Positions 16,941 to 26,460 of a stretch of DNA of 64,000 bases are shown one piece after another. Location of the stretch: contig JAFGVA010000058.1 in assembly GCA_016938235.1 (NCBI GenBank), positions 120,585-184,584 on the forward strand, given 5' to 3'. Within the stretch, counting starts at the first letter, position 1; every line of letters begins with the position of its first letter. The stretch is from Bacteroidales bacterium. GTDB lineage: Bacteria; Bacteroidota; Bacteroidia; Bacteroidales; UBA10428. A program made the translations under genes and the position numbers. The notes beneath the pieces are model-generated. The model saw nothing but the letters and a program-made list of their open reading frames with translations, was not told the origin of the DNA and made no database searches.

Positions 16941-17810
16941 GTGGCCTGGACAAATTTTCATAGTCATACCCATTATTGCGACGGTACCGGTACAATTGCA
17001 GAATACCTTGAAAATGCTGTAAAACAAGGAATGCCTTCTTATGGAATATCTTCTCATGCTCCGGTTGGTTTTCAAACAGACTGGTGTATTCCGGATGCAG
17101 AGGTGAAGGCTTACATTTCAGAATTAAAAGCAGCTAAGCTGAAGTTTCTGGGGCAAATTCAAACCTATTGTGGTTTCGAAATAGATTTTATACCCGGAAT
17201 AGCAGGCAGAAGTCGTAATCTTTTAAAAAACCTGGAGCTTGATTACTTTATAGGCTCAATTCACTTTGTGGGCACTTTTAAAAATGGTGAATACTGGAAT
17301 ATTGATCATTCAAAGGATTTATTTATCAGGGGTTTTCAGGAAATATACAACAGTAACCCTAAAAAACTCTATTCAGATTTTTATGAGCTTAGCCTGCAAA
17401 TGATTGAAGAAGATAAGCCAGATATTCTTGGACATCTGGATAAAGTAAAGATGTTTAACAACAGGAACGAATTCTTTGATGAATCTGAAAAATTTTACAG
17501 GGATATAACACAGAAGGTGCTAGATGTTATAAAAAAGGGTGGGGTAATTGTTGAAGTTAATACCCGGGGATATTACCGGTATGGTCAGGACGATTTATAT
17601 CCAGGATACAGAATTCTGGAGCAAATAGCTAAAATGGATATTCCCGTTATGCTTAATTCAGATTCACATAAGCCTGAAGAAATTAGTTCGGGATTTGAAT
17701 ATGCTGCAAAAGTTTTAAAAGAAGCGGGAATAAAAAAACTCTGGACAATGCTTGATAATAAATGGAGTGAGTTTAATTTTAATGAGCAAGGACTGATTAT
17801 TCCCGGATGA
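16941..17810 (+). CDS. PHP-domain histidinol-phosphatase-like hydrolase
   Basis: A protein of 289 residues beginning at GTG 16941; no in-frame ATG is near. The PHP motifs are in order: N-F-H-S-H-T-H-Y-C-D-G at 5-15, G-I-S-S-H-A-P-V at 36-43, C-G-F-E-I-D-F near 77, I-G-S-I-H-F-V-G, D-I-L-G-H-L-D and N-S-D-S-H-K-P. These His, Asp and Glu residues hold the metal centre. The HisK-type PHP family hydrolyses histidinol phosphate, but no other his gene is present, so the substrate is open. The last 14 bp overlap the convergent MORN lipoprotein gene. Confidence 0.82.
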   Translation: MAWTNFHSHTHYCDGTGTIAEYLENAVKQGMPSYGISSHAPVGFQTDWCIPDAEVKAYISELKAAKLKFLGQIQTYCGFEIDFIPGIAGRSRNLLKNLELDYFIGSIHFVGTFKNGEYWNIDHSKDLFIRGFQEIYNSNPKKLYSDFYELSLQMIEEDKPDILGHLDKVKMFNNRNEFFDESEKFYRDITQKVLDVIKKGGVIVEVNTRGYYRYGQDDLYPGYRILEQIAKMDIPVMLNSDSHKPEEISSGFEYAAKVLKEAGIKKLWTMLDNKWSEFNFNEQGLIIPG

Positions 17811-18270
17811 TCATGCCGGCTTCATCGTAATAAGTCCAGTTACCAATTCTCTTGTTATTACTGTATTCTCCTTTTTCTTTTGGAACACCTGTTTCATACC
17901 ACGAAATAAAGGCACCGGCTAAAGTATCGTTGCTATAATTGGCTTCATATAATTTTGTGCCATTTTCGGCATATCCAATCCATATACCTTCCAGGTTTCC
18001 GTTTAGGAATTTACCTTTTCTTTTCAATTGCCCATTTTTATAATAGCTGCTATGTGTTCCATTAAGGATTCCCTCGGTAAAGTGCATTTCTTCTTTAACA
18101 ATTTTTGAATCGGTATAGTAAATCACACATTTTCCGGTGAAAGGTTTTATTTCGTTCTCAAGAAAAAATACATCTTCCGAAAGTTGGTCTTCTGTAAGAA
18201 CAATTTTATTGGTTGAGCATGATGTTGCAAAAAAACCTACAAATATTAGTATGTAGTAGAAGTATTTCAT
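17797..18270 (-). CDS. MORN-repeat lipoprotein
   Basis: A protein of 157 residues. The signal peptide ends in F-A-T-S-C, a lipobox with Cys18. Four to five MORN-type units follow, each with the Y-Y-x-N-G-x-L-K/G-x-W pattern (Y-Y-K-N-G-Q-L-K-R-K-G, L-E-G-I-W-I-G-Y-A-E-N-G, W-Y-E-T-G-V-P-K-E-K-G, R-I-G-N-W-T-Y-Y-D). These repeats form beta-hairpin stacks. Such lipoproteins are common in Bacteroidetes and mostly without assigned role. Confidence 0.78.
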   Translation of the reverse strand: MKYFYYILIFVGFFATSCSTNKIVLTEDQLSEDVFFLENEIKPFTGKCVIYYTDSKIVKEEMHFTEGILNGTHSSYYKNGQLKRKGKFLNGNLEGIWIGYAENGTKLYEANYSNDTLAGAFISWYETGVPKEKGEYSNNKRIGNWTYYDEAGMIIRE

Positions 18271-18484
18271 TTTGTATTATTGTGATTGTTTGACTTTATA
18301 TTTCCTTTAACGGGGCACTAGTTGCATTGTTCGTGTTTCTTGATCAAAGACAAAAAAAACAGGGTGAATGAATTTAAGATTTGGATGAATAGATTTACGG
18401 TATTTATAAAAACAGGGTTCAAGTCAGGCTAAATCAGTATGTGAGGAGGTGTATTATTTAGAAGAAAGCAATATTTTTTTCGAT

Positions 18485-18518
18485 TAAAAAAGCCGAAACA
18501 CATTAAATATGTTCCGGC
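18485..18518 (-). terminator. terminator of the topoisomerase IV operon
   Basis: A nine-pair stem with one mismatch (18492-18500 with 18510-18518) and, on the minus strand, a run of six T after it. It lies 30 bp beyond the parC stop. Confidence 0.8.
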
Positions 18519-18549
18519 CTCATTTTGGTATTATAAATTTTAGGGAAAT

Positions 18550-21219
18550 CTAAGATAAATCCAGCGACATTTGTTCGCCGCTATATCCACCTTTAGGTTC
18601 AAAGCCGTTTGATGATTGTTCCTTGTCACCGGTATCATTATTTCCGTTATCCGGATCAATATCCTTAGGTTCTTCATCCTTAACAGCAGGTTCAATCTCA
18701 GTAACATGCTTCACAGTGTAATTCGAGATTCTTTTTCCTTTAGCTCTGAATCCTTTCACAGCTATGAATTCATCAACATCAATAATCTCGTCTTCTCTGT
18801 CCTTGTATTTTCCGCCGAACTCAATTTTTACCCTCGGATATTTAGTATCGTAAATGGCAACCAATTCAGCCTTTGTGTCTTCAGGAAGCAATGGCATTGC
18901 TTTATCAAGAGCCTCTACAACAAAGCGTTTAATATAATGAAATTTCAGTTCAGTATCAAAATACACCAGAGTGTAAATCTTGTTTTCATCAAATTTTTCA
19001 ATACGAACCATACCTTCGTCAAAGTGCGTGGTAACATCGGGCTTGTAGGTGCAATGGTATCCCATGTTGTAGAAGGCAATAATGCGATCTTTCGATTTAA
19101 ATTCGCCAAGTAGTTTACCCCGTCCATCGGTATTGAGGCGTTGAACATCTTCGTCAAGCCAGATTTTAAGTCCTCCCAGTGTCGATTCTCCGGCTTCTTT
19201 CATTTCTATGCGGTGTATTGCATATTTAGTAAGAATATTACCCTGAGAATTTTTCCCCTTTATAGCTAATTCACTGAAATCGTACTCAACATGCAGGTTT
19301 CGCAATCTTGGTCGGGGTTTAAAGGTAATTTTAAGTATTTCAGCTTCGCCGTTTGGATTTACTGAAAGATGCAAAATTTTTGAACCCTTGGTTCCTTTGG
19401 TTAAATCGTATTCTTTATCTCGAGTTAATCCGGTAATTGCACACCTCTTTGCCATCAATGCTCCGTTCAAGCCATCGCGATATACAATATTATAGGTAGT
19501 GCGGTTATCGTTTCGCTTAAATACACCGGCAAACAGAATGTCCTTTCCAACAAACAATTTCTCGGCAACTTTTGAAATAAGGTACTTACCGTCGCGCCTG
19601 ATAACTATTATATCATCGATATCGGAGCAATCGCAAACATATTCTTCTTTCTTCATGCTTGTTCCGATAAAACCTTCTTCGCGGTTCATATAAAGCTTTT
19701 CGTTTGCTACTGCAACCTGAACGGCTTCTATTGTATCAAAGCTTCTAATCTCTGTAAGTCTTTCCTTTCCTTTTCCGTATTTCTTCTTAATTTGTTTGAA
19801 GTAGTTAATGGTATATGCAACAATGTTCGCCAGATGATTTTTAACCTCGTCCATTTCGGTTTCAAGTCCCTTAATTTCCTCATCGGCTTTAAGTGCATTA
19901 AATTTGAGAATACGTCCCATTTTTATTTCAAACAACTGAGCCAGGTCGTCCATAGTGATATCCCTGCGGAACAGTTTTTTAAAAGGTTCGAACTCTTTGT
20001 CAAGAAACTTGAGGGCACTCTCGCGACTGTCAGCATTCTCGTACCCGGGTTTCTTATACATCCGTTCAGTAATAAAGATCTTTTCTAACGACGACTTATG
20101 CCATTCCGATTCCAGCTCACTCAGTCTGATCTCAAGTTCCATCTTAAGCATTTCCAGGGCTTTATCTGCCGAATGCTTCAACATTTCCGTTACCCCCAGG
20201 AAGCGTGGTTTGTCGTCTTGAATGACACAATTGTTAGGCGATATGGATATTTCACAATCAGTAAAAGCATAGAGAGCATCTATGGTCACATCAGGCGAAA
20301 TCCCGGGTGCCAGATGAATCAGTATTTCAACATGCTGGGCAGTATTATCATCAATTTTTTTAATCTTAATCTTTTCCTTTTCGTTGGCTTTGATGATGGA
20401 TTCTATTACTGTTGAAGTTGTTTTTCCGAAGGGAATTTCTATAATAGAGAGGGTTTTGCTGTCGACTTTTACAATTTTTGCCCTGACGCGTATATTTCCA
20501 CCCCTTAATCCGTCGTTGTATTTACTGACATCAACCATACCTCCGGTTGGAAAATCGGGGTACAGTTCAAAGGGTTTGCCTTCAAGGTATGCAATGCTGG
20601 CATCAATGAGTTCAATAAAATTATGGGGAAGAATTTTTGAAGCCAAACCTACAGCAATACCTTCTGCTCCTTGTGCCAGTAAAAGCGGGAACTTAACCGG
20701 CAGCGCTATGGGTTCCTTATTTCTTCCGTCGTATGATGCTTTCCAGCTTGTAGTTTTAGGATTAAAAACAACATCCAGGGCAAACTTGCTTAATCTTGCC
20801 TCGATATATCGCGAAGCAGCAGCACCATCGCCGGTGAGAATATTTCCCCAGTTACCCTGGGTATCAACAAGCAAATCTTTTTGTCCGATTTGAACCAGGG
20901 CATCGCCGATGGATGCATCGCCATGCGGGTGAAACTGCATGGTATGGCCAATGATGTTGGCCACCTTGTTGTACCTGCCATCATCGAGACGACGCATAGA
21001 ATGTAATATCCTGCGCTGAACAGGTTTGAGTCCGTCGTTAATGTGAGGTACAGCTCGTTCAAGGATAACATAGGATGCATAATCGAGAAACCATTCACGG
21101 TACATCCCCGATAGCTTTGTAACATGTGTAGACTTCTGGTGTTCCACTATTTCTGGTTCAATAGCTGCTTCTTCGGAATCTTCCAGCTCGTCTTTTTTAT
21201 CTATATCATCAAGGCTCAT
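18550..21219 (-). CDS. parC: DNA topoisomerase IV subunit A
   Basis: A protein of 889 residues. The breakage-reunion domain starts near 40 with Y-A-S-Y-V-I-L-E-R-A-V-P, D-G-L-K-P-V-Q-R-R-I-L and H-P-H-G-D-A-S-I. The catalytic tyrosine is Tyr138 in A-A-S-R-Y-I-E-A-R. A coiled coil follows, then a beta-propeller-like C-terminal domain and an acidic tail of about 60 residues. With ParE it forms the A2B2 enzyme that decatenates daughter chromosomes. Its gene follows parE by 11 bp; that linkage, rather than sequence alone, favours ParC over GyrA. Confidence 0.92.
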   Translation of the reverse strand: MSLDDIDKKDELEDSEEAAIEPEIVEHQKSTHVTKLSGMYREWFLDYASYVILERAVPHINDGLKPVQRRILHSMRRLDDGRYNKVANIIGHTMQFHPHGDASIGDALVQIGQKDLLVDTQGNWGNILTGDGAAASRYIEARLSKFALDVVFNPKTTSWKASYDGRNKEPIALPVKFPLLLAQGAEGIAVGLASKILPHNFIELIDASIAYLEGKPFELYPDFPTGGMVDVSKYNDGLRGGNIRVRAKIVKVDSKTLSIIEIPFGKTTSTVIESIIKANEKEKIKIKKIDDNTAQHVEILIHLAPGISPDVTIDALYAFTDCEISISPNNCVIQDDKPRFLGVTEMLKHSADKALEMLKMELEIRLSELESEWHKSSLEKIFITERMYKKPGYENADSRESALKFLDKEFEPFKKLFRRDITMDDLAQLFEIKMGRILKFNALKADEEIKGLETEMDEVKNHLANIVAYTINYFKQIKKKYGKGKERLTEIRSFDTIEAVQVAVANEKLYMNREEGFIGTSMKKEEYVCDCSDIDDIIVIRRDGKYLISKVAEKLFVGKDILFAGVFKRNDNRTTYNIVYRDGLNGALMAKRCAITGLTRDKEYDLTKGTKGSKILHLSVNPNGEAEILKITFKPRPRLRNLHVEYDFSELAIKGKNSQGNILTKYAIHRIEMKEAGESTLGGLKIWLDEDVQRLNTDGRGKLLGEFKSKDRIIAFYNMGYHCTYKPDVTTHFDEGMVRIEKFDENKIYTLVYFDTELKFHYIKRFVVEALDKAMPLLPEDTKAELVAIYDTKYPRVKIEFGGKYKDREDEIIDVDEFIAVKGFRAKGKRISNYTVKHVTEIEPAVKDEEPKDIDPDNGNNDTGDKEQSSNGFEPKGGYSGEQMSLDLS

Positions 21220-21230
21220 TATCTGCTTTT

Positions 21231-23072
21231 TTAATCTTCAACAAGGTCTAATTCAATCTTGAGGTTTTCAATGATAAATTCCTGTCTTTCCGGCGTATTT
21301 TTTCCCATATAATAGGGTAACATCTGGTTAATGGGATCATCTTTACTAATTGTAACAGGCTCCAGGCGCATATCGGCACCAATGAAATACTTAAACTCAT
21401 CGGGTGAAATCTCACCCAGACCCTTGAATCGAGTTATTTCGGGATTTTTACCCAGTTTATTCATTGCTGCATGTTTTTCCTCTTCGCTATAGCAATAGAT
21501 TGTTTTTTGCTTATTTCTCACCCTGAAAAGAGGTGTTTGTAAAATGTACACATGACCACGACGCACCAGTTCAGGGAAAAACTGCAGAAAGAATGTCAGC
21601 AAAAGCAAACGGATATGCATGCCATCAACGTCGGCATCGGTTGCTATAACCACATTGTGATAGCGCAGGTTTTCAATATCATCTTCGATATTCAATGCAG
21701 CCTGCAGCAGGTTAAATTCTTCATTTTCATAAACAATCTTTTTAGTTAATCCAAAGCAGTTGAGTGGCTTCCCTTTTAAACTGAATACGGCCTGGGTATT
21801 TACATCGCGCGATTTGGTTATTGAGCCACTTGCCGAATCACCCTCGGTAATAAACAAAGTGGTTTCAAGTTTTCTGTCGTCTTTAGAATCGAGATGCAGG
21901 CGGCAATCGCGAAGTTTCCGGTTATGCAGGCTTACTTTTTTTGCTCTTTCCCTGGCAAGCTTTTTAATACCCGAGATGGCTTTGCGTTCTTTTTCATTTT
22001 CCTGAATTTTCTTCAGTAAGATGTCCGCAGTTTCTCCGTGCTTATGCAGGTAATCGTCAAGTTCTTTTTTTAAGAAATCGGTAATATATTTCGAAACAGA
22101 AGGACCATTAGGTCCCATTTCTCTGGAGCCAAGTTTGGTTTTGGTTTGGGACTCAAAAACCGGTTCTTCAACCTTAATACTAACAGCAGCAATAATAGAT
22201 GCTCTGATATCGGAAGGATCGAAATTTTTGTTGAAAAATTCGCGTATGGTTTTCACATAGGCTTCACGGAAAACCTGTAAATGGGTTCCTCCCTGAGAGG
22301 TGTTTTGTCCGTTTACAAAGGAGTAAATATCTTCGCCATAGCCCGAGCCATGAGTTATTGCAACTTCAATATCTCCGTTTTTAAGGTGAACAATCGGATA
22401 TAATCCTTCAGAATCCATCTTTTCTTCCAGCAAATCAAGTAATCCGTTTTTAGAGTAATAAGAATTGCCGTTGAATTTAATTGTAAGACCCGCATTGAGG
22501 TAAGTATAGTTTTTTACCAGGGCTTCAACATAGTCTTCGATATATCTGTAATTACCAAAAAGCGTATTGTCAGGCGTAAAGGCAATATAAGTACCATTTT
22601 TTTCTGTTGATACACCTTCAGGATCATCATCGATAATGTTCCCCTCGCTGAAAGTCACTCTTTTCATCCTGCCATCGCGATGGGCAACTACTTCGAAATA
22701 AGCAGAAAGAGCATTAACGGCTTTTATACCTACACCGTTCAGACCTACCGACTTTTTAAAAACCTTGGAATCGTATTTAGCCCCAGTATTCATTTTTGAG
22801 GCTACATCCTTGACTTTTCCCAAGGGTATACCACGGCCGAAATCTCTTACCGATATAATGTTTTCAGCTATTTTTATTTCAATGGTTTTCCCGAATCCCA
22901 TCATAAATTCATCGATGGAATTATCCATTACTTCTTTTAATAAAATATAAACACCATCGTCACGCGAAGAGCCATCACCCAATTTCCCGATGTACATACC
23001 GGGCCTGCGCCGGATATGCTCTTTCCAGTCTAGCGTACGAATAGCATCTTCAGAGTAGTTTGCTACTGACAT
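21231..23072 (-). CDS. parE: DNA topoisomerase IV subunit B
   Basis: A protein of 613 residues. The GHKL ATPase domain shows [17 protein letters not shown] and the glycine motifs D-F-G-R-G-I-P and [14 protein letters not shown] transducer domain follows, then the TOPRIM domain with T-E-G-D-S-A-S-G and [14 protein letters not shown] binding here drives strand passage by ParC. The gene opens the parE-parC unit and has a -7 box at 23091-23098. Confidence 0.93.
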   Translation of the reverse strand: MSVANYSEDAIRTLDWKEHIRRRPGMYIGKLGDGSSRDDGVYILLKEVMDNSIDEFMMGFGKTIEIKIAENIISVRDFGRGIPLGKVKDVASKMNTGAKYDSKVFKKSVGLNGVGIKAVNALSAYFEVVAHRDGRMKRVTFSEGNIIDDDPEGVSTEKNGTYIAFTPDNTLFGNYRYIEDYVEALVKNYTYLNAGLTIKFNGNSYYSKNGLLDLLEEKMDSEGLYPIVHLKNGDIEVAITHGSGYGEDIYSFVNGQNTSQGGTHLQVFREAYVKTIREFFNKNFDPSDIRASIIAAVSIKVEEPVFESQTKTKLGSREMGPNGPSVSKYITDFLKKELDDYLHKHGETADILLKKIQENEKERKAISGIKKLARERAKKVSLHNRKLRDCRLHLDSKDDRKLETTLFITEGDSASGSITKSRDVNTQAVFSLKGKPLNCFGLTKKIVYENEEFNLLQAALNIEDDIENLRYHNVVIATDADVDGMHIRLLLLTFFLQFFPELVRRGHVYILQTPLFRVRNKQKTIYCYSEEEKHAAMNKLGKNPEITRFKGLGEISPDEFKYFIGADMRLEPVTISKDDPINQMLPYYMGKNTPERQEFIIENLKIELDLVED

Positions 23073-23090
23073 AATATTCCCAGTTTGTCA

Positions 23091-23098
23091 CAAAGATA
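23091..23098 (-). promoter_or_regulatory. -7 promoter box of parE-parC
   Basis: Reads TATCTTTG on the minus strand, an exact TAnnTTTG match, 19-26 nt upstream of the parE ATG. No clear -33 element was found. Confidence 0.5.
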
Positions 23099-23389
23099 AA
23101 ATTTAAGTCGGGGAGGGCTAAATTTGTTTTTCAACCCGAAATTAACAGGTAAGGTTGTTAATATGTTTATAAAAAAAGCAAGAGCGTTAAAACTCTTGCT
23201 AAAAGGATGTCAATCAATCAATAACTTAAAAAAAGCTATTGAAGATAAAGATATGCAAAATTTTAATAGAAAACCACGGTAAAGTGTTAAAATGTAGGTG
23301 GAATTCAATGATTTATGTCAAGAAGTTCGGTAGGATATATCTTTTTCTGCCTTGTTAGTTAAACCTTGTTAATTTTAATTGGAACAAAA

Positions 23390-23421
23390 GAAGAAAAATG
23401 CCCCAACGATTTGAATGAGGC
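23390..23421 (-). terminator. terminator of lysS
   Basis: On the minus strand: GCCTCA, a ten-base loop, TGGGGC (one T-G wobble), then a T-rich tail. It begins 27 bp after the lysS stop. Confidence 0.65.
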
Positions 23422-23447
23422 TTTAAATTTTATTTTTTTACAAAGTG

Positions 23448-25148
23448 TTATAACAACGAAACGGACATTCCATCCTCTGTTTTCTCAACATTTACAAGTT
23501 TGTGATTTCGGAGTCCTTTTATGGCATTGTCCCATTTTTTATTACTTAATCCGGTTTGTTCTTTTAAATTATCCAGGCTGATTGGGGAATTGCCTTTCAG
23601 CAGATTCAAAACCATTTTTTCATCATCGGTTAATTCAACAGCCTTTTTCTCCGGCCGCATTTGCGGGAAAAACAATACATCCTGAATACTGGGTTGGTTT
23701 GTCATGAGCATGGTCAACCGGTCAATGCCGATACCCATACCAGAGGTTGGTGGCATGCCATATTCCAGGGCACGAACAAAATCCATATCGATATACATGG
23801 CTTCGTCATCGCCTTTTTCAGATAATTTCAACTGATCCTGAAAACGCTCAAGCTGATCTATTGGATCGTTTAACTCTGAATAGGCGTTACAAAGTTCCTT
23901 GCCGTTTACGATTAATTCAAAACGCTCGGTAAGTTCAGGATTTTCCCTGTGTTTCTTGCAAAGTGGCGACATTTCAACAGGGTAGTTATAAATAAATGTA
24001 GGTTGAATAAGATGATGTTCAACTTTCTCGCCAAAAATTTCATCAATAATTTTGCCTTTACCCATTGTTTCATCCACCTCTACACTCAGCTTTTTACAAA
24101 CTTTACGCAGCTCTTCTTCGTTCAGACCGTTTATGTTTTCGCCGGTAAATTTCTCTATAGACTCAATCATGGTGTACTTTTCATATTTACCAAAGTCGAT
24201 GGTTTTATCGCCAACCTGAACCTCAGTTTTTCCATGAAGATCCATAGCCACTTTCTCAAGCAATTCAGATGTAAAATCCATCATCCAGTTGTAGTCTTTA
24301 TAAGCTACATATATCTCCATAACAGTAAACTCCGGATTATGGGTTCTGTCCATTCCTTCGTTTCGAAAATCTTTGGCAAATTCATATACTCCCTCAAAGC
24401 CACCAACAATGAGTTTTTTTAGGTAAAGCTCATTGGCAATTCTTAAGTAGAGTGGTATATCAAGTGTGTTGTGATGAGTTATAAAAGGACGAGCTGTAGC
24501 ACCGCCCGGTATTGGTTGTAAGATAGGTGTTTCAACTTCAAGGTAACCTTTGGAGTTGAAAAGTTCGCGCATAGAGCTTATTATTTGGGTTCTTTTCCTG
24601 AAAACATCGCGTACTGCCGGGTTTATAACCAGATCAACATAACGTTGCCTGTACCTGAATTCGGGATCTGTTACGGCATCGTATGTTTTACCGTCTTTTT
24701 CCTTAACAATAGGTAAGGGTCTGATTGATTTGGACAGCACAGTAAGTTCTTTAACATGAACAGATATTTCACCCATCTGTGTGCGGAAAACAAAGCCTTT
24801 TACGCCAATAAAGTCGCCTATATCAAGCAGTTTCTTAAATACAGTATTGTACATATCTTTGTTCTCACCGGGACAAATTTCGTCGCGGGCAATATAAAGC
24901 TGTATTTTTCCTGATGCGTCCTGTAATTCAGCAAATGAAGCTTTGCCCATTATACGCTGGCTCATTAATCGGCCGGCAATAATTACATCGCTGTTATTGT
25001 TGTCTTCATCTTTGAATTCAGCCTTTATTATAGCTGCATTGTTATTTACGGGAAATTTTTCTGCCGGATAAGGGTTTATTCCTAAGTTTCTTAATTCCTG
25101 TAATGAGTTTCTTCTAACTAACTCTTGTTCACTCAGATGTATGCTCAT
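23448..25148 (-). CDS. lysS: lysyl-tRNA synthetase, class II, with C-terminal extension
   Basis: A protein of 566 residues. An N-terminal OB-fold anticodon-binding domain (I-A-G-R-L-M-S-Q-R-I-M-G-K-A-S-F) precedes the class II catalytic core. Motif 2 is F-R-N-E-G-M-D-R-T-H-N-P-E-F-T and motif 3 is G-M-G-I-G-I-D-R-L-T-M-L. The usual enzyme ends soon after F-F-P-Q-M-R-P-E. Here about 65 further residues follow, with winged-helix-like pattern (L-T-D-D-E-K-M-V-L-N-L-L-K...N-K-K-W-D-N-A-I-K-G-L). The core charges tRNA-Lys in the cytoplasm; the extension's role is unknown. Confidence 0.93.
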   Translation of the reverse strand: MSIHLSEQELVRRNSLQELRNLGINPYPAEKFPVNNNAAIIKAEFKDEDNNNSDVIIAGRLMSQRIMGKASFAELQDASGKIQLYIARDEICPGENKDMYNTVFKKLLDIGDFIGVKGFVFRTQMGEISVHVKELTVLSKSIRPLPIVKEKDGKTYDAVTDPEFRYRQRYVDLVINPAVRDVFRKRTQIISSMRELFNSKGYLEVETPILQPIPGGATARPFITHHNTLDIPLYLRIANELYLKKLIVGGFEGVYEFAKDFRNEGMDRTHNPEFTVMEIYVAYKDYNWMMDFTSELLEKVAMDLHGKTEVQVGDKTIDFGKYEKYTMIESIEKFTGENINGLNEEELRKVCKKLSVEVDETMGKGKIIDEIFGEKVEHHLIQPTFIYNYPVEMSPLCKKHRENPELTERFELIVNGKELCNAYSELNDPIDQLERFQDQLKLSEKGDDEAMYIDMDFVRALEYGMPPTSGMGIGIDRLTMLMTNQPSIQDVLFFPQMRPEKKAVELTDDEKMVLNLLKGNSPISLDNLKEQTGLSNKKWDNAIKGLRNHKLVNVEKTEDGMSVSLL

Positions 25149-25173
25149 CTATATAGCTTTTAAAAAATTTGTG

Positions 25174-25181
25174 CAAAGATA
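25174..25181 (-). promoter_or_regulatory. -7 promoter box of lysS
   Basis: Reads TATCTTTG on the minus strand, an exact TAnnTTTG match, 26-33 nt upstream of the lysS ATG. No -33 element is evident. Confidence 0.5.
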
Positions 25182-25290
25182 TAAAATCAAAGCTATTGTT
25201 GAGAGGGAATAGTACTAAACATTTTAGTTTTATTTTGTGGGCTCTTAATGAAAAATATTTAACTTGTAATCGCTATCAAAATTAAATCTT

Positions 25291-25632
25291 ATGAAACCTG
25301 TAAAGTCATTAGTATCGCTGGCCAAATGGATTTTGCGAATTGCATCTGTTGCAATTGTATATAGTGACGGGCATTTCCATAATTTTATTGAATTATCGTT
25401 TAAAGGTTTGTCGTTTTTCCTGTCGGCTGCTTATGTAATTGTGACAATTCTTTTGATTATTGGAGGCTTTATCAGTAAAGCCAGCACAACAGTTGTCTCG
25501 GGCTTATTACTGCTTGTGCTGTGTATGGTAAGTTTGTTTGTTCAGACCGGTTTTAGTGTCCCCAACCTTATAGAAATAATACCCCTTGCCGCCATAGGTT
25601 TTTATTTTATGGCAAGAGGAAACCAGGTTTAA
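25291..25632 (+). CDS. small three-helix membrane protein
   Basis: A protein of 113 residues. After a short amphipathic N-terminus there are three hydrophobic helices (about 39-57, 63-82 and 88-107), and a basic end. No conserved motif is visible. It stands alone between lysS (divergent) and a convergent secreted-protein gene. A function cannot be offered. Confidence 0.6.
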   Translation: MKPVKSLVSLAKWILRIASVAIVYSDGHFHNFIELSFKGLSFFLSAAYVIVTILLIIGGFISKASTTVVSGLLLLVLCMVSLFVQTGFSVPNLIEIIPLAAIGFYFMARGNQV

Positions 25633-25635
25633 AAC

Positions 25636-25670
25636 AAAAAAGACGGATATTAAGTCCGTCTTCAATATTT
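25636..25670. terminator. bidirectional terminator
   Basis: A perfect eight-pair stem (AAGACGGA 25640-25647 with TCCGTCTT 25655-25662), an A-run before it and a T-rich tail after it. It lies between convergent genes ending at 25632 and 25684. Confidence 0.8.
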
Positions 25671-25683
25671 TACAGATTATATT

Positions 25684-26247
25684 TTAGTACCCTTCTGAGA
25701 TATCTTCTTCGGGTGGTTCTGTACCATAAACAATACCTTCGATATAATATCCGGGGAATTCGCCATAGCCACCGGTGGTTTGTTTTTTTGTAACAAGAAC
25801 AACCATGCCCTGCATAGCGGCCGCCTTTTTCTGAAGCCGGATAATGGCGCTTTTCTTAGCAGCTTTTGGGTTACGCGAACTGGGAGGTGATTCTGCACTA
25901 ATTTCACCACGTTTATACAGTGAGGTAACTTCTTCGGCTTCTTCTGTCAGCCAAACAGCCTGCCAGGAAAGTTCGTCAATCATGGTAAGAACCAGTGGAT
26001 TGTATTCTTCGATACGACCATTCTTGTATATAATTTTATGAATATCTTTTCTCGACATTGTAAATAACTCGTTGCTTCCCGGTACGGTAAAGCGCACATA
26101 AGTTGTGGTTACCTTAACAACGTCAACAGGCATTATTTTACCTTCTACTTTTATTATGGTATCTAGTTCGTTAGTCCCCTCGGCATATGTGTCTGGAACA
26201 AAAACACATGCTGCTAAAATTATTAAAATGAATGTCAAATGCCTCAT
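25684..26247 (-). CDS. secreted protein of unknown function
   Basis: A protein of 187 residues if started at ATG 26247, which gives a standard signal peptide (R-H-L-T-F-I-L-I-I-L-A-A-C-V-F-V...T-Y-A-E-G). The frame stays open to ATG 26271. The mature part begins with strands (I-I-K-V-E-G-K-I...V-K-V-T-T-T-Y-V-R-F) and the phrase M-S-R-K-D-I-H-K-I-I-Y-K-N-G, often seen in secreted Bacteroidetes proteins that sense or bind at the membrane. A helical region rich in Lys and Ala follows. No enzyme motif was recognised. Confidence 0.65.
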   Translation of the reverse strand: MRHLTFILIILAACVFVPDTYAEGTNELDTIIKVEGKIMPVDVVKVTTTYVRFTVPGSNELFTMSRKDIHKIIYKNGRIEEYNPLVLTMIDELSWQAVWLTEEAEEVTSLYKRGEISAESPPSSRNPKAAKKSAIIRLQKKAAAMQGMVVLVTKKQTTGGYGEFPGYYIEGIVYGTEPPEEDISEGY

Positions 26248-26426
26248 ACGATTTTTTTTAAATTGAATCATTCAATATTGGTGCCAAAATAAATAAAAAC
26301 ATTGAATTAATCCTGCCTTTCTTTACGGAAACTTTTGCATAGGGTTTTCTTTTTATCATTTTTTTTCGGAATAATGAAGTCATCTATTTGAATTTAATTT
26401 TTTAGTTTCGTTTTTCCTTAAAATAT

Positions 26427-26434
26427 TACATTTG
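26427..26434 (+). promoter_or_regulatory. -7 promoter box upstream of the methyltransferase-like gene
   Basis: TACATTTG, an exact TAnnTTTG match, 27-34 nt before the ATG at 26461. A -33 TTTG is not clear. Confidence 0.5.
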
Positions 26435-26460
26435 CTGCCGCGGGAACTAACAGAAAACAA

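Larger units (their letters stand above)
23073..23447. other. gene-free region between parE and lysS
   Basis: These 375 bp hold the parE -7 box, an eight-pair hairpin (AGCAAGAG 23177-23184 with CTCTTGCT 23193-23200) followed on the minus strand by seven T, and the lysS terminator near 23390-23421. I see no open frame with protein-like composition on either strand. The internal hairpin looks like a minus-strand terminator lying 250 bp after lysS, so a small RNA between the two terminators cannot be excluded. Confidence 0.6.

Noticed and set aside
18616..21125. Several frames of 60-170 residues opposite parC
   Set aside because: They are shadows of the parC frame, with Cys/Phe/His-rich composition and no motifs.
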